Part shown: positions 8,467 to 16,233 of the stretch, one piece after another | Numbering within the stretch: the first letter of the stretch is position 1 | How the letters are laid out: each line of letters starts with the position of its first letter | NCBI GenBank assembly: GCA_046760785.1 | Contig: JBHIET010000001.1 | Coordinates: forward strand, 1-64,000 | Reading direction: 5' to 3' | DNA from: JBHIET01 sp046760785 | GTDB taxonomy: Bacteria; Chloroflexota; Anaerolineae; B4-G1 | DNA length: 64,000 nt | The notes under the pieces: model-generated | The model's database searches: none | Seen by the model: the letters and a program-made list of their open reading frames with translations, nothing else | What the model was told of the DNA's origin: nothing | Position numbers and translations under genes: made by a program

Positions 8467-9335
8467 TAGCTGTACTCCACCTCCCCATCTCGCACAGTCA
8501 TTCGTGCCCGGCGGCAGGCCCAGCACATGTAAGCAATGCTGACAAAGTAACAGGCCGGCAGGCGGTGGTAGACCCCGATCTTGACGCTCAAGACAGTCGT
8601 CTTGCCCCCGAAGCCCATCGGTCCGATGCTCAGTTCGTTGCAATCGTGCATCAGTCGTTCCTCCAGCGCCGCCAGTTCCGGCATCGGGTTGGTGTCGTCC
8701 AGTGGGCGGAAGAGTTGCTCCTTGGCGTGCATGTAGCCGTAGCCCCGGTCGCTGCCGATGGCGATCCCCAGCACCCCCGGCGCGCACCCTTTCCCCTGTG
8801 CCTGGTAGACTGCGTCCAGCACGACCCGCCGGACTCCCTCCAGGTCTCGCCCGGCCTTCAGCGGGGCATAGGGGAGCTTGTACTGCGCGCCTACGTTCTC
8901 ACTCCCGCCCCCCTTGAGGAGCAGGTCTATCCGGAGGTATTCCTCCTCCCACTCCTCGGAGTGGAAGGTAGGGAAGCCAATCCCCAGGTTGTTCCCACTG
9001 TTGCGACCAGTGAGGGAGTCCACCGCGTTGGGTCGCAGGTAGGCCCGGCGGGTGGCCTCGGCCACTGCTGTCTCGATCTGCACCCACAGCTCGCGTGTGC
9101 TCATCCCTTGGGGATGGGACGCGTAGAAGATAGGCACGCCTGTGTCCTGGCAGATGGGGGTGGAGTTGGTGCGGGCCAGGGCCACGTTCTCCAGAATGGT
9201 CTCCAATGCGCCCGCAGCCGCAGAGCCAGGTTCCTCGCGGGCTTGGGCCGCTCGCAGCGCCGCCTCTACGTCTGCCGGCAGGTCAGTTGACGCCCGGTGG
9301 ATTAGTTCGAGGAATTGTTCGGTTAGTCCGTTCAT
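8466..9335 (-). CDS. class I fumarate hydratase, alpha (N-terminal) subunit
   Basis: 289 aa from the ATG at 9335 (AGGAGACGCAAAGG upstream). It holds the [4Fe-4S] cysteines of class I fumarases: CQDTGVPIFY near 62, HDCNELSIGPMGFGGKTT near 218 and CYFVSIAYMCWACRR near 255. GRNSGNNLG and KGGGSEN are also typical. It is the catalytic half of fumarase. It precedes the beta gene with a TAATG overlap and follows the C39-like gene. Confidence 0.9.
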   Translation of the reverse strand: MNGLTEQFLELIHRASTDLPADVEAALRAAQAREEPGSAAAGALETILENVALARTNSTPICQDTGVPIFYASHPQGMSTRELWVQIETAVAEATRRAYLRPNAVDSLTGRNSGNNLGIGFPTFHSEEWEEEYLRIDLLLKGGGSENVGAQYKLPYAPLKAGRDLEGVRRVVLDAVYQAQGKGCAPGVLGIAIGSDRGYGYMHAKEQLFRPLDDTNPMPELAALEERLMHDCNELSIGPMGFGGKTTVLSVKIGVYHRLPACYFVSIAYMCWACRRARMTVRDGEVEYS

Positions 9336-9351
9336 CCTTTGCGTCTCCTGT

Positions 9352-9392
9352 TTCGCTGACTCGCTCTCTCGCTGACTCGCTCCCTCACTCCG
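9352..9392. repeat. CGCTGACT/CGCTCTCT 8-bp repeat
   Basis: Plus-strand CGCTGACT CGCTCTCT CGCTGACT CGCTCCCT units fill the gap between the C39-like gene and fumarase alpha. A related CTCGCTCACTCGCTC stretch is at 25205-25256. Confidence 0.65.
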
Positions 9393-10122
9393 GCCCCACC
9401 GTCCACCGGCCATCCACAACAAAACGGCGACGGCCATCCTCCTCCGTCGCCTTCCACACTCGCCCCCCAGATCGGTTCAATGGCCCCTCTACTGTCACGG
9501 TCATTCGCTCCAACTGGGCCCAGGCGGCATCAAACGTTTCGTAGGAGAAATACTTCGTCCCGGCGTCGTAGGCGTCTATCAGATAGACCCCGCCCTCATC
9601 GTAGCCGACGGCGACGAAGGTGTGTTGCCACTTTACCACGACAGAGGTCGCGCCATCAGACGACACCCAGGTCTCCACGCCCGGCAACCGCATGTCGTAG
9701 GTTGCCCAGACGATGACCGGCCGTCCGGCGGCCAGCTCCGCCCTTAAGTCATCCAGGCTCCACTCTCGCCGCGCCTGTGCGTCGAGGCCGAAGCTGCGCA
9801 GCGTGGCCGCGACCGGCCCGACGTAGACGCCGTAGCCGGCGGGTGGCATGCTCCCCGGCGGCAGGTCTACGTTGCCCAGGAAGCCGCGTTGAGGATTGTC
9901 GGACTTAGGCAGGCGGCGGAAGAAGTCGCTCTCGGTGAATTCCACTCCCCAGAAGGCGGCCAGGTCGGTCGCTGAGCGGGATTCACAGCTCAGGTTATGC
10001 TCCTGTGGATGGCCGGCCACTCCCTCCACGAATGCCGACGGCGGTGGCTCGTCGGCATGGGCGGCCTGGGGCAGGAGGGACGCGACGATGCAGAGAACGA
10101 CGACAGCGGTAGCTTTTCTCAC
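9385..10122 (-). CDS. secreted C39-like papain-fold protein
   Basis: 245 aa from a GTG with GAGGCGCC upstream. A signal peptide is visible (MRKATAVVVLC, hydrophobic to about 20, cleavage after AAHA). The mature part resembles the C39-like peptidase family: a candidate catalytic Cys46 in HNLSCESRS, a His in WQHTFVAVGY near 168 and Asp in YLIDAYD. Such proteins act outside the cytoplasm, and many have unknown substrates. Its place between a CooC-type ATPase (6 bp upstream) and fumarase is unexpected for an exported protein. The domain call is from motif pattern only. Confidence 0.7.
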   Translation of the reverse strand: MRKATAVVVLCIVASLLPQAAHADEPPPSAFVEGVAGHPQEHNLSCESRSATDLAAFWGVEFTESDFFRRLPKSDNPQRGFLGNVDLPPGSMPPAGYGVYVGPVAATLRSFGLDAQARREWSLDDLRAELAAGRPVIVWATYDMRLPGVETWVSSDGATSVVVKWQHTFVAVGYDEGGVYLIDAYDAGTKYFSYETFDAAWAQLERMTVTVEGPLNRSGGRVWKATEEDGRRRFVVDGRWTVGPE

Positions 10123-10128
10123 GGCGCC

Positions 10129-10908
10129 TCACAGCGCCTCCAGCGCAGACACAATGCCCCGCGCCTCCTCAACAGCCCGGGGAGCAGCGTCGAAGACCCC
10201 GTTGCCTTGCAGGTCCGCTTCAGTCAACTCGGGATTGGCTGAAAGGTAGCCCAGCACAGGGACGGGACTGCCAGCCTGAATGAAAGCCCAATCGCTTTCC
10301 CCGCGCACCTTGTTGCCCACCGCGTAGACGTGGCCGATGCCAATGTCCCCCGCTAGCTGGTGAATGCGTTCCGCCGTAGACAGGCTGCGCCGCCCCGGCT
10401 CGACGATGACCAGGAACGCATCTACTGCCTGGGCCGTCGCCCGACCCAGATGCTCCACCCCGGCCTCCATGTCGAGAATCAGCATCTCGTCGCGGTAGAG
10501 CAGCAGGTGGGTGACCAACGCCCTGAGCAACGCGCTCTCAGGGCAGATACAACCGCTGCCGCCGGATTCGATGGTGCCCAGTCGGAGGAAGCGGACCCCC
10601 CGATGGGAGACGCTAAAGCGGTCGGGGATGTCGTCCACGCGGGGGTTGAGGCTGAAGAACCCGCCGGAGGTGCCGGGCTTTGCGCCCGTGCGCTCGTAGA
10701 TCAGGTCTTCCATCTCAGAAACTGGCGTGACCTGAGCGGCCAGATCGGGCGGGAATCCCAACGCCTCGGCCAGCCCACCAGCCGGGTCGGCGTCAATGGC
10801 AATGACGGCGCGGTTCTGTCCTGCGTAGATATGGGCCAGAAGTGCGGCGAGGGTGGTTTTACCCACCCCGCCCTTGCCACTAATGGCGATCTTGTTCACC
10901 TGAGTCAC
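10129..10908 (-). CDS. cooC: CooC-type nickel-insertion ATPase
   Basis: 259 aa MinD/ParA-fold ATPase. The deviant Walker A motif is GKGGVGKTT at about 11-19, with IDADPAGGLAEALG after it. A CxC motif (GCICPE) near residue 121 matches the metal-binding pair of CooC proteins, which help insert nickel into CODH or ACS. The start is a GTG with GAGGAGAG upstream, and it overlaps the end of the Uma2 remnant by 4 bp. A second CooC-like gene is at 53169-53942. The CODH genes are over 50 kb away, so this copy may serve another enzyme. Confidence 0.8.
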   Translation of the reverse strand: MTQVNKIAISGKGGVGKTTLAALLAHIYAGQNRAVIAIDADPAGGLAEALGFPPDLAAQVTPVSEMEDLIYERTGAKPGTSGGFFSLNPRVDDIPDRFSVSHRGVRFLRLGTIESGGSGCICPESALLRALVTHLLLYRDEMLILDMEAGVEHLGRATAQAVDAFLVIVEPGRRSLSTAERIHQLAGDIGIGHVYAVGNKVRGESDWAFIQAGSPVPVLGYLSANPELTEADLQGNGVFDAAPRAVEEARGIVSALEAL

Positions 10909-11275
10909 TGGCTCTCCTCACCACGCAAGCGGGCCAGTTCAGCCCGCAGTCGCTCGGCCTCAGCCTCCGCTTGTCGGCGGGCCTCGGCTTCTTCGGCCGC
11001 TTTCGCCTCTGCCCGACGGAGGGCCTCCTGAGCCTCCAGCGGCGTCAACAACTTCTCCCCCGTGGCCGGGTCAATCAGGCGCAGCGTCTCCCCTTCCACC
11101 TGTAGTTCGAGGCCCAGCACTTGGCTCACCAATGGTTCCTCGTCCCCTATCCGGCGATATCCCCACTCCGCCAACCGAAAGCCCACGAGTCGCGGCTCCA
11201 GGTACTCTCCCAGCGGGTCGAAGATGAAGTACTCCTCCTGTCGCTGCCTCCTGTACCTCCGTCATAAGTGTCTCC
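10905..11275 (-). pseudogene. C-terminal remnant of a Uma2-family nuclease gene
   Basis: The frame from about 11275 reads EEYFIFDPLGEYLEPRLVGF, then RLAEWGYRRI, LRLIDPATGEKLLTPLEAQ and an Ala/Glu/Arg-rich coiled coil. This matches the C-terminal half of Uma2-family proteins. The first 100 or so residues, with the catalytic PD-(D/E)XK part, are missing. An ATG near 11274 lies in another frame. A 93-aa piece could still be read from 11186. A 4-bp overlap with the next gene may keep it translated. Confidence 0.6.
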
Positions 11276-11344
11276 TTGCCCTCAACCTGGGTAGCGTATT
11301 GTATCACAGACATCACCCTCACGCCAACGTCACATCGTTCATCG

Positions 11345-12751
11345 TTATTGCCCACCGCCGATGGTTCCCCGCTTCCGGAGCAACGGGCGGGGATCTACCA
11401 TGTTCTTGCTCAGTTCTGCCTTCTTCTCATCCATGCCGAAGGCCAGAGTCATCAACTGGGTGATGTACAGGACTGGCATCTCGAACCCCAGGCCCATCTG
11501 CATCTGGCGGCTTTCCACGTTCACCTGGCACAGGGGGCAGGCAGTGATCATGATATCTGCCCCGCAGGCGCGGGCGTTCTGGATGATCCTGGCGGAGAGT
11601 TCCAACGCCAGGGGGGTCTGGGAAATCCCCAGGCTTCCCCCACAGCAGTCGGTCTTGTACGACCAGTCCACCGGTTCCCCTCCCAGGGCGCGCACGATGT
11701 CGTCCATACAGGTGGGATTCTCAGGGCTCTCAGAGCCGGTGTACTTGGGGGGGCGGGTCGTCGCACAGCCGTAGTAGGAGGCCACCCGCAGTCCGGCCAG
11801 CGGTTTCTTCACCTGGGCTTGTATGGCGTCCAATCCTGCCCGCTCCAGCAGGGCCTCCACGGAGTGCAGTGTCTCGACCGTGCCTCGATATTCGTACCCG
11901 ATCTTCTCTGCCACCTTCCCGGCCAGATCGGGATCGCGGTTCATCTCGTGAGCGGCGGCCCGGAAGCGCTGATAGCAGCCCAGGCACGGGGCAACCATTT
12001 GGTTCAATCCCATCCGCTCGACGATGGAGAGGTTGAGGAGCGCGTAATAGCCCGCCAGCACGGGGTCGGTGGTGTGGGCAGGGCTGGAACCACAGCAGAT
12101 CCAGCCAGGCGGCTCGATCAATTCCAGGCCCAGTGCCTCACATACGGCGCGGAAGGTGTGGTCGAACTCGGTGGCGGTGGACTTCAGGGAGCAGCCCGGG
12201 TAATAGGCGATGATGTTCTCCTTAGGCTTCACCCGCCGGACTCTCCTGGGAGGGCGGACGAACTCGGGCAGGAGCCGGAGCTTGCGCTTGAGGATCATCG
12301 GTATCCCCAGGTCCATGTCCTTGAGAGGCTGAAGGGTGAGTATGTTCATTGCTGCCATCAGTCCGGCCTCATAGAGACGGCCAAGGGCACCGATACTACG
12401 CAGGAAGACCCGGGTGAACAGTTCCACCTCCGGTACGGGCGGCTTGATCCCGCGCCGGCGTGCCTCAATGCGGAGGACGTCCATCACCGCAGCGATGTCC
12501 AGCCCTTGCGGGCAGTGGGTGGTACAGGTCTGACAGGCAGCGCATATCCAGGGGGTCTTGGCCTCCAGCACGCTCTCGTCGTCGAACTGGATGGCCCGCA
12601 TCACCTGATTGGGCATGAGGTCCATATGCTCCACCACAGGGCAGCCGCTGGAGCACCGCACGCACTGATAACAGAGGTAGACGTTCGAGCCGGTCTCCCG
12701 CTCCACGACTTCAGCCAATGCTTCTATTTCTACACGTTGTTTAGTAGCCAT
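11345..12751 (-). CDS. hdrCB: HdrC-HdrB fusion protein
   Basis: 468 aa. The N-terminal HdrC part has two [4Fe-4S] motifs, CYQCVRCSSGCPVVE near 29 and CAACQTCTTHCPQG near 70. The HdrB part has two complete CCG motifs: PGCSLKS, WICCGSS and CLGCYQ, then YYGCATT, DCCGGSLG and CPLCQ. HdrB binds noncubane clusters that handle thiol/disulfide chemistry in methanogens. In acetogens such subunits join MetFV. The ATG at 12751 is preceded by GAAAGG. It follows metF in the same direction, so it is likely part of the MetFV-Hdr complex made from this operon. Confidence 0.88.
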   Translation of the reverse strand: MATKQRVEIEALAEVVERETGSNVYLCYQCVRCSSGCPVVEHMDLMPNQVMRAIQFDDESVLEAKTPWICAACQTCTTHCPQGLDIAAVMDVLRIEARRRGIKPPVPEVELFTRVFLRSIGALGRLYEAGLMAAMNILTLQPLKDMDLGIPMILKRKLRLLPEFVRPPRRVRRVKPKENIIAYYPGCSLKSTATEFDHTFRAVCEALGLELIEPPGWICCGSSPAHTTDPVLAGYYALLNLSIVERMGLNQMVAPCLGCYQRFRAAAHEMNRDPDLAGKVAEKIGYEYRGTVETLHSVEALLERAGLDAIQAQVKKPLAGLRVASYYGCATTRPPKYTGSESPENPTCMDDIVRALGGEPVDWSYKTDCCGGSLGISQTPLALELSARIIQNARACGADIMITACPLCQVNVESRQMQMGLGFEMPVLYITQLMTLAFGMDEKKAELSKNMVDPRPLLRKRGTIGGGQ

Positions 12752-12846
12752 ATATACCTTTCGGAGATTACACACCTTCTATGAGATCTGCTGTGCCTCG
12801 GCTCTATGGTACGCGTCGCGCACATCTGGCAATATCACAGAAGCAT
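12752..12846. other. 95-bp gap between metF and hdrCB
   Basis: No gene or obvious hairpin was seen in this gap. The hdrCB RBS (GAAAGG) is at its left end. Confidence 0.4.
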
Positions 12847-13728
12847 TCACTTCCCCAGCCCCGCCTCCTCCAGCAACTGCGGCACGTACTGCTCCCACCC
12901 GAGTGTCATAATATGTATTCCCTGGCACATCGCTTTCATCTCGCGGATCAGGCGTGCCCCAATCTCGACCGCTTTTGCTGGGCGGTCTGGCTTGGAGACG
13001 CTACCGATCTCCTCAATCAAGTCGTCTGGCACGTTCACACCCGCGACGTTGCTGTTCATAAAGCGGGCCATACCGGCCGACTTGAGGAGGATGATGCCGA
13101 CCAGGATAGGTACGTTCAGGCGCTCGACTTGTCGCACAAAAGCCTCAAACCGCGCTGGGTTGTAGACCGCTTGAGTCTGGAAGAACTTGGCTCCGGCCTC
13201 GACCTTCTTCTCCATCTTGGCAATCTGCGGGCCAAGCGGGTTTGCTTCCGGGCTGACGACCGCGCCGGGGAAGAAGGTCGGTATCCCCTGGAGTGACTTA
13301 CCTGCCAGATCGTGTCCCTCCTGTAACGCGGTCACCGTCCGCAGAAGCGTGACCGAATCCAGGTCGAAGACCGGCTTGGCCTGTGGGTGGTCGCCCAGCG
13401 TGACGTAGTCGCCGGTGAGGCAAAGTACATTCTCGATGCCCAACACCGCCGCGCTAAGCAGGTCTGACTGCAAGGCGATGCGGTTACGGTCGCGGCAGGT
13501 GACCTGGAAGACCGGCTCAACACCGCGTTCGTGCAACAGGTGGCACACCGTCAGCGAGCCCAGCATCATCACCGAACTCTGCTGGTCGGTGACGTTGACC
13601 GCGTCCACGTGATCCCGTAGCAGCTCGCCCATCTCTAACAGGTGTGTCACATCCGTCCCTTTAGGCGGGCCAAGCTCGGCTGTGACGACGAACGTACCAG
13701 CAGCGATGGATTCTGCTAGCCTACTCAT
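12847..13728 (-). CDS. metF: 5,10-methylenetetrahydrofolate reductase, MetF
   Basis: 293 aa TIM-barrel flavoprotein. It reduces methylene-THF to methyl-THF in the methyl branch. Typical elements are ELGPPKGTD near 20, NVTDQQ near 46, VTCRDRNRIALQSDLL near 77, LTGDYVTLGDHP near 103 and FFQTQAVY near 180. The ATG at 13728 was chosen because homologues start close to it; it lies 2 bp after the metV stop. It pairs with metV just upstream, the layout of the acetogen MetFV enzyme. A second metF is at 15281-16198. Confidence 0.9.
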   Translation of the reverse strand: MSRLAESIAAGTFVVTAELGPPKGTDVTHLLEMGELLRDHVDAVNVTDQQSSVMMLGSLTVCHLLHERGVEPVFQVTCRDRNRIALQSDLLSAAVLGIENVLCLTGDYVTLGDHPQAKPVFDLDSVTLLRTVTALQEGHDLAGKSLQGIPTFFPGAVVSPEANPLGPQIAKMEKKVEAGAKFFQTQAVYNPARFEAFVRQVERLNVPILVGIILLKSAGMARFMNSNVAGVNVPDDLIEEIGSVSKPDRPAKAVEIGARLIREMKAMCQGIHIMTLGWEQYVPQLLEEAGLGK

Positions 13729-13730
13729 CG

Positions 13731-14429
13731 TCACCCCAGCGCCTTCTCTGCCCGCTTGTTGATGAATCCCGGATGACGATCTTCGCGCCAATCCTTAGGC
13801 TCGTGGGTGATTTTGAAGCGCTCCTGCTGCCCTAGTGCCTCCATCCGCTCGTAGATGGCGACCCAGGCACAATCGCGCTCGCGGTCCACTTCGCACTTGC
13901 CGTCCTCGTAGCCGCCGCAGGGGCCGTTCATCAATCCCTTGGGGCAGAGTGTGACCGGACAGATGGCGGCCGTCTCGCCCAGAATACACGCGCCGCAGAG
14001 ACGACAGCGCTCATCGCAGACGCTCAGGCTCTGCAAGCGGGCCAGGAAGAGCGTGTTGAGCGCCGGGTAGACAGGTACATCGATCAGGGAAGCCACGGTC
14101 TGCACACCCGCTCCGCAGGATAGGACAAGCAAGGCGTCCGCCCCTCCCCAGCCCCCCCCGGTCGCCGGCGCGGGAGCGAGGGAGGACTCCTTGTTCTGTT
14201 TCAGCAGCCGGCGGGTGGTTCGAACGTCGCACGTAGCTTCCTCTGTGACGATCCATCCGGTGCAGTTCTTTCCCGCTTCGGCCAACCGTTCCGCCATCTC
14301 GCGTGTCTCCTTCTCACCACCAGTGCCCCAGGTCGTGGCGCAGATGCCGCAGCCGATAAGAAACACTCGCTTGTGTCCTTCCAGCGAACGCAGGATTTCA
14401 TCGAATTCCTTCTGCTCCGTGATGATCAT
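13731..14429 (-). CDS. metV: MetV-type partner of methylene-THF reductase
   Basis: 232 aa. It matches the MetV family (methylene-THF reductase C-terminal domain). An N-terminal GCGICATTWGTGGEKE near 29 is followed by a cysteine-rich C-terminal part, CRLCGACILGETAAICP near 140 and LCPKGLMNGPCGG. MetV carries iron-sulfur clusters that link MetF to an Hdr or other electron donor. GAGGAGTAGG precedes the start. A Gly/Pro-rich insertion near 85-100 (SLAPAPATGGGWGG) is encoded by G/C-run repeat DNA and is absent in the other MetV at 18889-19578. Confidence 0.88.
   Translation of the reverse strand: MIITEQKEFDEILRSLEGHKRVFLIGCGICATTWGTGGEKETREMAERLAEAGKNCTGWIVTEEATCDVRTTRRLLKQNKESSLAPAPATGGGWGGADALLVLSCGAGVQTVASLIDVPVYPALNTLFLARLQSLSVCDERCRLCGACILGETAAICPVTLCPKGLMNGPCGGYEDGKCEVDRERDCAWVAIYERMEALGQQERFKITHEPKDWREDRHPGFINKRAEKALG
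14140..14182. repeat. C-run/G-run repeat inside metV
   Basis: Runs of C (CCCCTCCCCAGCCCCCCCC) followed by GGTCGCCGGCGCGGGAGCGAGG form a G/C-rich imperfect inverted repeat. It is read in frame as a Gly/Pro/Ala loop of MetV. Similar elements are inside other genes at 25821, 26264, 31406 and 42233. Confidence 0.55.
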
Positions 14430-14465
14430 CGTCCTACTCCTCGAATAGCAGTGAACCGCTAACTG

Positions 14466-14849
14466 TTAGGCGAGCAGCCGTGCTATACGCACCAGTAGTT
14501 CTTTCGGGCGCACCGGTTTGTCAATGAAATCATCTGCCTCCAGCATCATGCCGTCTTGCACCGAATAGGCCGTATCACTGATCCGCTGCGAAAGACTGGT
14601 CAGCATGATGACTGGGATGTGCCACAGTTCCGGATCGCTCTTCAGTTTCTCGCACACGTGGAAGCCATCTTGGGTAGGCATGATAATGTCGAGCAGGACA
14701 AGATCGGGCCGCTCCTCTTGTACCTTCTCCAGTCCCTCATCGCCATCGTAGGCCACGATGACCTCGTAGGGCACGCTCTCCAGGACGGTGCGCGTCGCCT
14801 CGACGAAGTCGGGGTCGTCGTCAATAAGCAGTATCCTGGCTTCTGCCAT
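14466..14849 (-). CDS. single-domain response regulator
   Basis: 127 aa CheY-like receiver domain without an output domain. The acidic pair is DDD at 10-12, the phospho-acceptor is Asp54 in LVLLDIIMP, a Thr sits in MLTS, and the Lys is in DKPVRP. The RBS region is GGGGGTGAAAT. It is encoded next to a second receiver protein and just beyond two histidine kinases, so it most likely takes phosphate from one of them. With no DNA-binding part it must act by protein contact or phosphotransfer. Confidence 0.9.
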   Translation of the reverse strand: MAEARILLIDDDPDFVEATRTVLESVPYEVIVAYDGDEGLEKVQEERPDLVLLDIIMPTQDGFHVCEKLKSDPELWHIPVIMLTSLSQRISDTAYSVQDGMMLEADDFIDKPVRPKELLVRIARLLA

Positions 14850-14852
14850 ATT

Positions 14853-15248
14853 TCACCCCCGTTTCAGTAGTTTTCCGACGCGACGCAACAACTCGGCCGG
14901 CGGCGTCGGTTTCTCGATGTAGTCTTGCACATCCATCCTTACTCCCATCTCCAGCTCGTAGCGACGGTAACTGGCATCCTCACGCACACTCGTCAGGATC
15001 ATAATCGGCAGTTTGCGATAACGAGGATTGTCTCGCAGGTCTCGCACCACTGCGAAGCCGTCCATGCGCGGCATCAGCAGGTCCAAGATCAGCAGATCGG
15101 GGAGGTCCTCTTTGATCGCCTGCATGCACTCCAGCCCATCGCGAGCTGTGCGTACGTCGTACCCTTCTACACTCTCCAGCACGGTGGTGATCGCCTCGAT
15201 GATGTCCGGATCATCGTCCACTACCAGAATCTTGGGTCGCTGCTCCAT
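14853..15248 (-). CDS. single-domain response regulator
   Basis: 131 aa CheY-like receiver. DDD at 11-13, Asp56 in LLILDLLMP, Thr in ILTS and Lys in EKPTPP are all present. The ATG at 15248 follows AAGGAGGGAGACTG; an upstream in-frame ATG has no such signal. It ends only 3 bp before the next receiver gene, so the two are cotranscribed and probably paired with the histidine kinases at 16234 and 17408. The receiver domain is the whole protein. Confidence 0.9.
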   Translation of the reverse strand: MEQRPKILVVDDDPDIIEAITTVLESVEGYDVRTARDGLECMQAIKEDLPDLLILDLLMPRMDGFAVVRDLRDNPRYRKLPIMILTSVREDASYRRYELEMGVRMDVQDYIEKPTPPAELLRRVGKLLKRG

Positions 15249-15280
15249 CAGTCTCCCTCCTTGTATCGGCAAAAGCCGTA

Positions 15281-16198
15281 CTACACAATCGGCCTGGGAT
15301 AGAGGCCAACCCGCTCGACGATCACGGGCACGATTGATTCCCAGGCAACCGCCATAATGTGGACGCCGTGCACGCCTTCGATCTCACGTATTTGCTCGAT
15401 AAGCTCTGCGGCGATTTTGACTCCCTCCTCCTTAGCCTCCTTAGCGTCCTCCATGCGTTTGACGAGTTCGTTGGGCACGATCAGGCCGGCGACGTAATCG
15501 CGCATGTAGCGTGCCATACCGGCTGATTTCATGGGGATAATGCCGGCCAGGATGTAGACCCGTTCGTGCAGGCCACGGTCGCGCACCATTTCCATATAGC
15601 GGGCGAAACGCTCCACGTCGAAGACGCCCTGCGTCTGGATGAAGTCGACTCCGGCGCGCATCTTCTTCTCCAGCCGGATGGGGCGGAATTCGAAGGGGTC
15701 GGCGAAGGGATTGGCTGCCGCGCCGATGAACAGCGGCACGCCGCCGGAGACCTTGTCGCCGCTGAGGAACTGATCCTCGTCTCGCATACGCTTGACCATC
15801 TGGATGAGTTGCATTGAGTCTATGTCATGCACATTCTTCGCTTCCGGATGGTTGCCGAACTTCTGATGGTCGCCCGAAAGACACAGCAGGTTGCCAATAC
15901 CCAGCGTCACTGCCCCCAGGATGTCCGACTGAATGGCAATGCGGTTGCGGTCACGGCACGTCATCTGCATCACCGGGTCGAGCCCCATCTGTTTGAGAAT
16001 CGCACAGGCAGCCACGCTGGACATACGCACCACAGCCGTCTGGTTATCGGTAACGTTGGCCGCGTCCACGTAGTTCTTGAGAATCTCGGCCTTGCGGCGG
16101 ACGAAGTCGGCGCTGGTGCCCTTGGGCGGCCCCAACTCACCAGTGACGGCGAAGTGCCCTTCTGTCAGCACTTTCTCCAAATTGGTTCCACTTTTCAT
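15281..16198 (-). CDS. metF: 5,10-methylenetetrahydrofolate reductase, second MetF
   Basis: 305 aa and paralogous to the MetF at 12847. It shares ELGPPKGTSADF near 21, ANVTDNQTAVV near 46, MTCRDRNRIAIQSDILGA near 78, LSGDHQKFGNHPEAKN near 106 and FIQTQGVFDVERF near 188. It reduces methylene-THF. Its metV partner (18889-19578) is separated from it by two histidine kinase genes. Two complete MetF/MetV sets in one block suggest enzymes with different electron donors or directions. Confidence 0.9.
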   Translation of the reverse strand: MKSGTNLEKVLTEGHFAVTGELGPPKGTSADFVRRKAEILKNYVDAANVTDNQTAVVRMSSVAACAILKQMGLDPVMQMTCRDRNRIAIQSDILGAVTLGIGNLLCLSGDHQKFGNHPEAKNVHDIDSMQLIQMVKRMRDEDQFLSGDKVSGGVPLFIGAAANPFADPFEFRPIRLEKKMRAGVDFIQTQGVFDVERFARYMEMVRDRGLHERVYILAGIIPMKSAGMARYMRDYVAGLIVPNELVKRMEDAKEAKEEGVKIAAELIEQIREIEGVHGVHIMAVAWESIVPVIVERVGLYPRPIV

Positions 16199-16233
16199 AT
16201 CGCATCATCCTTTTCTTGGAAGTATACATCTTT

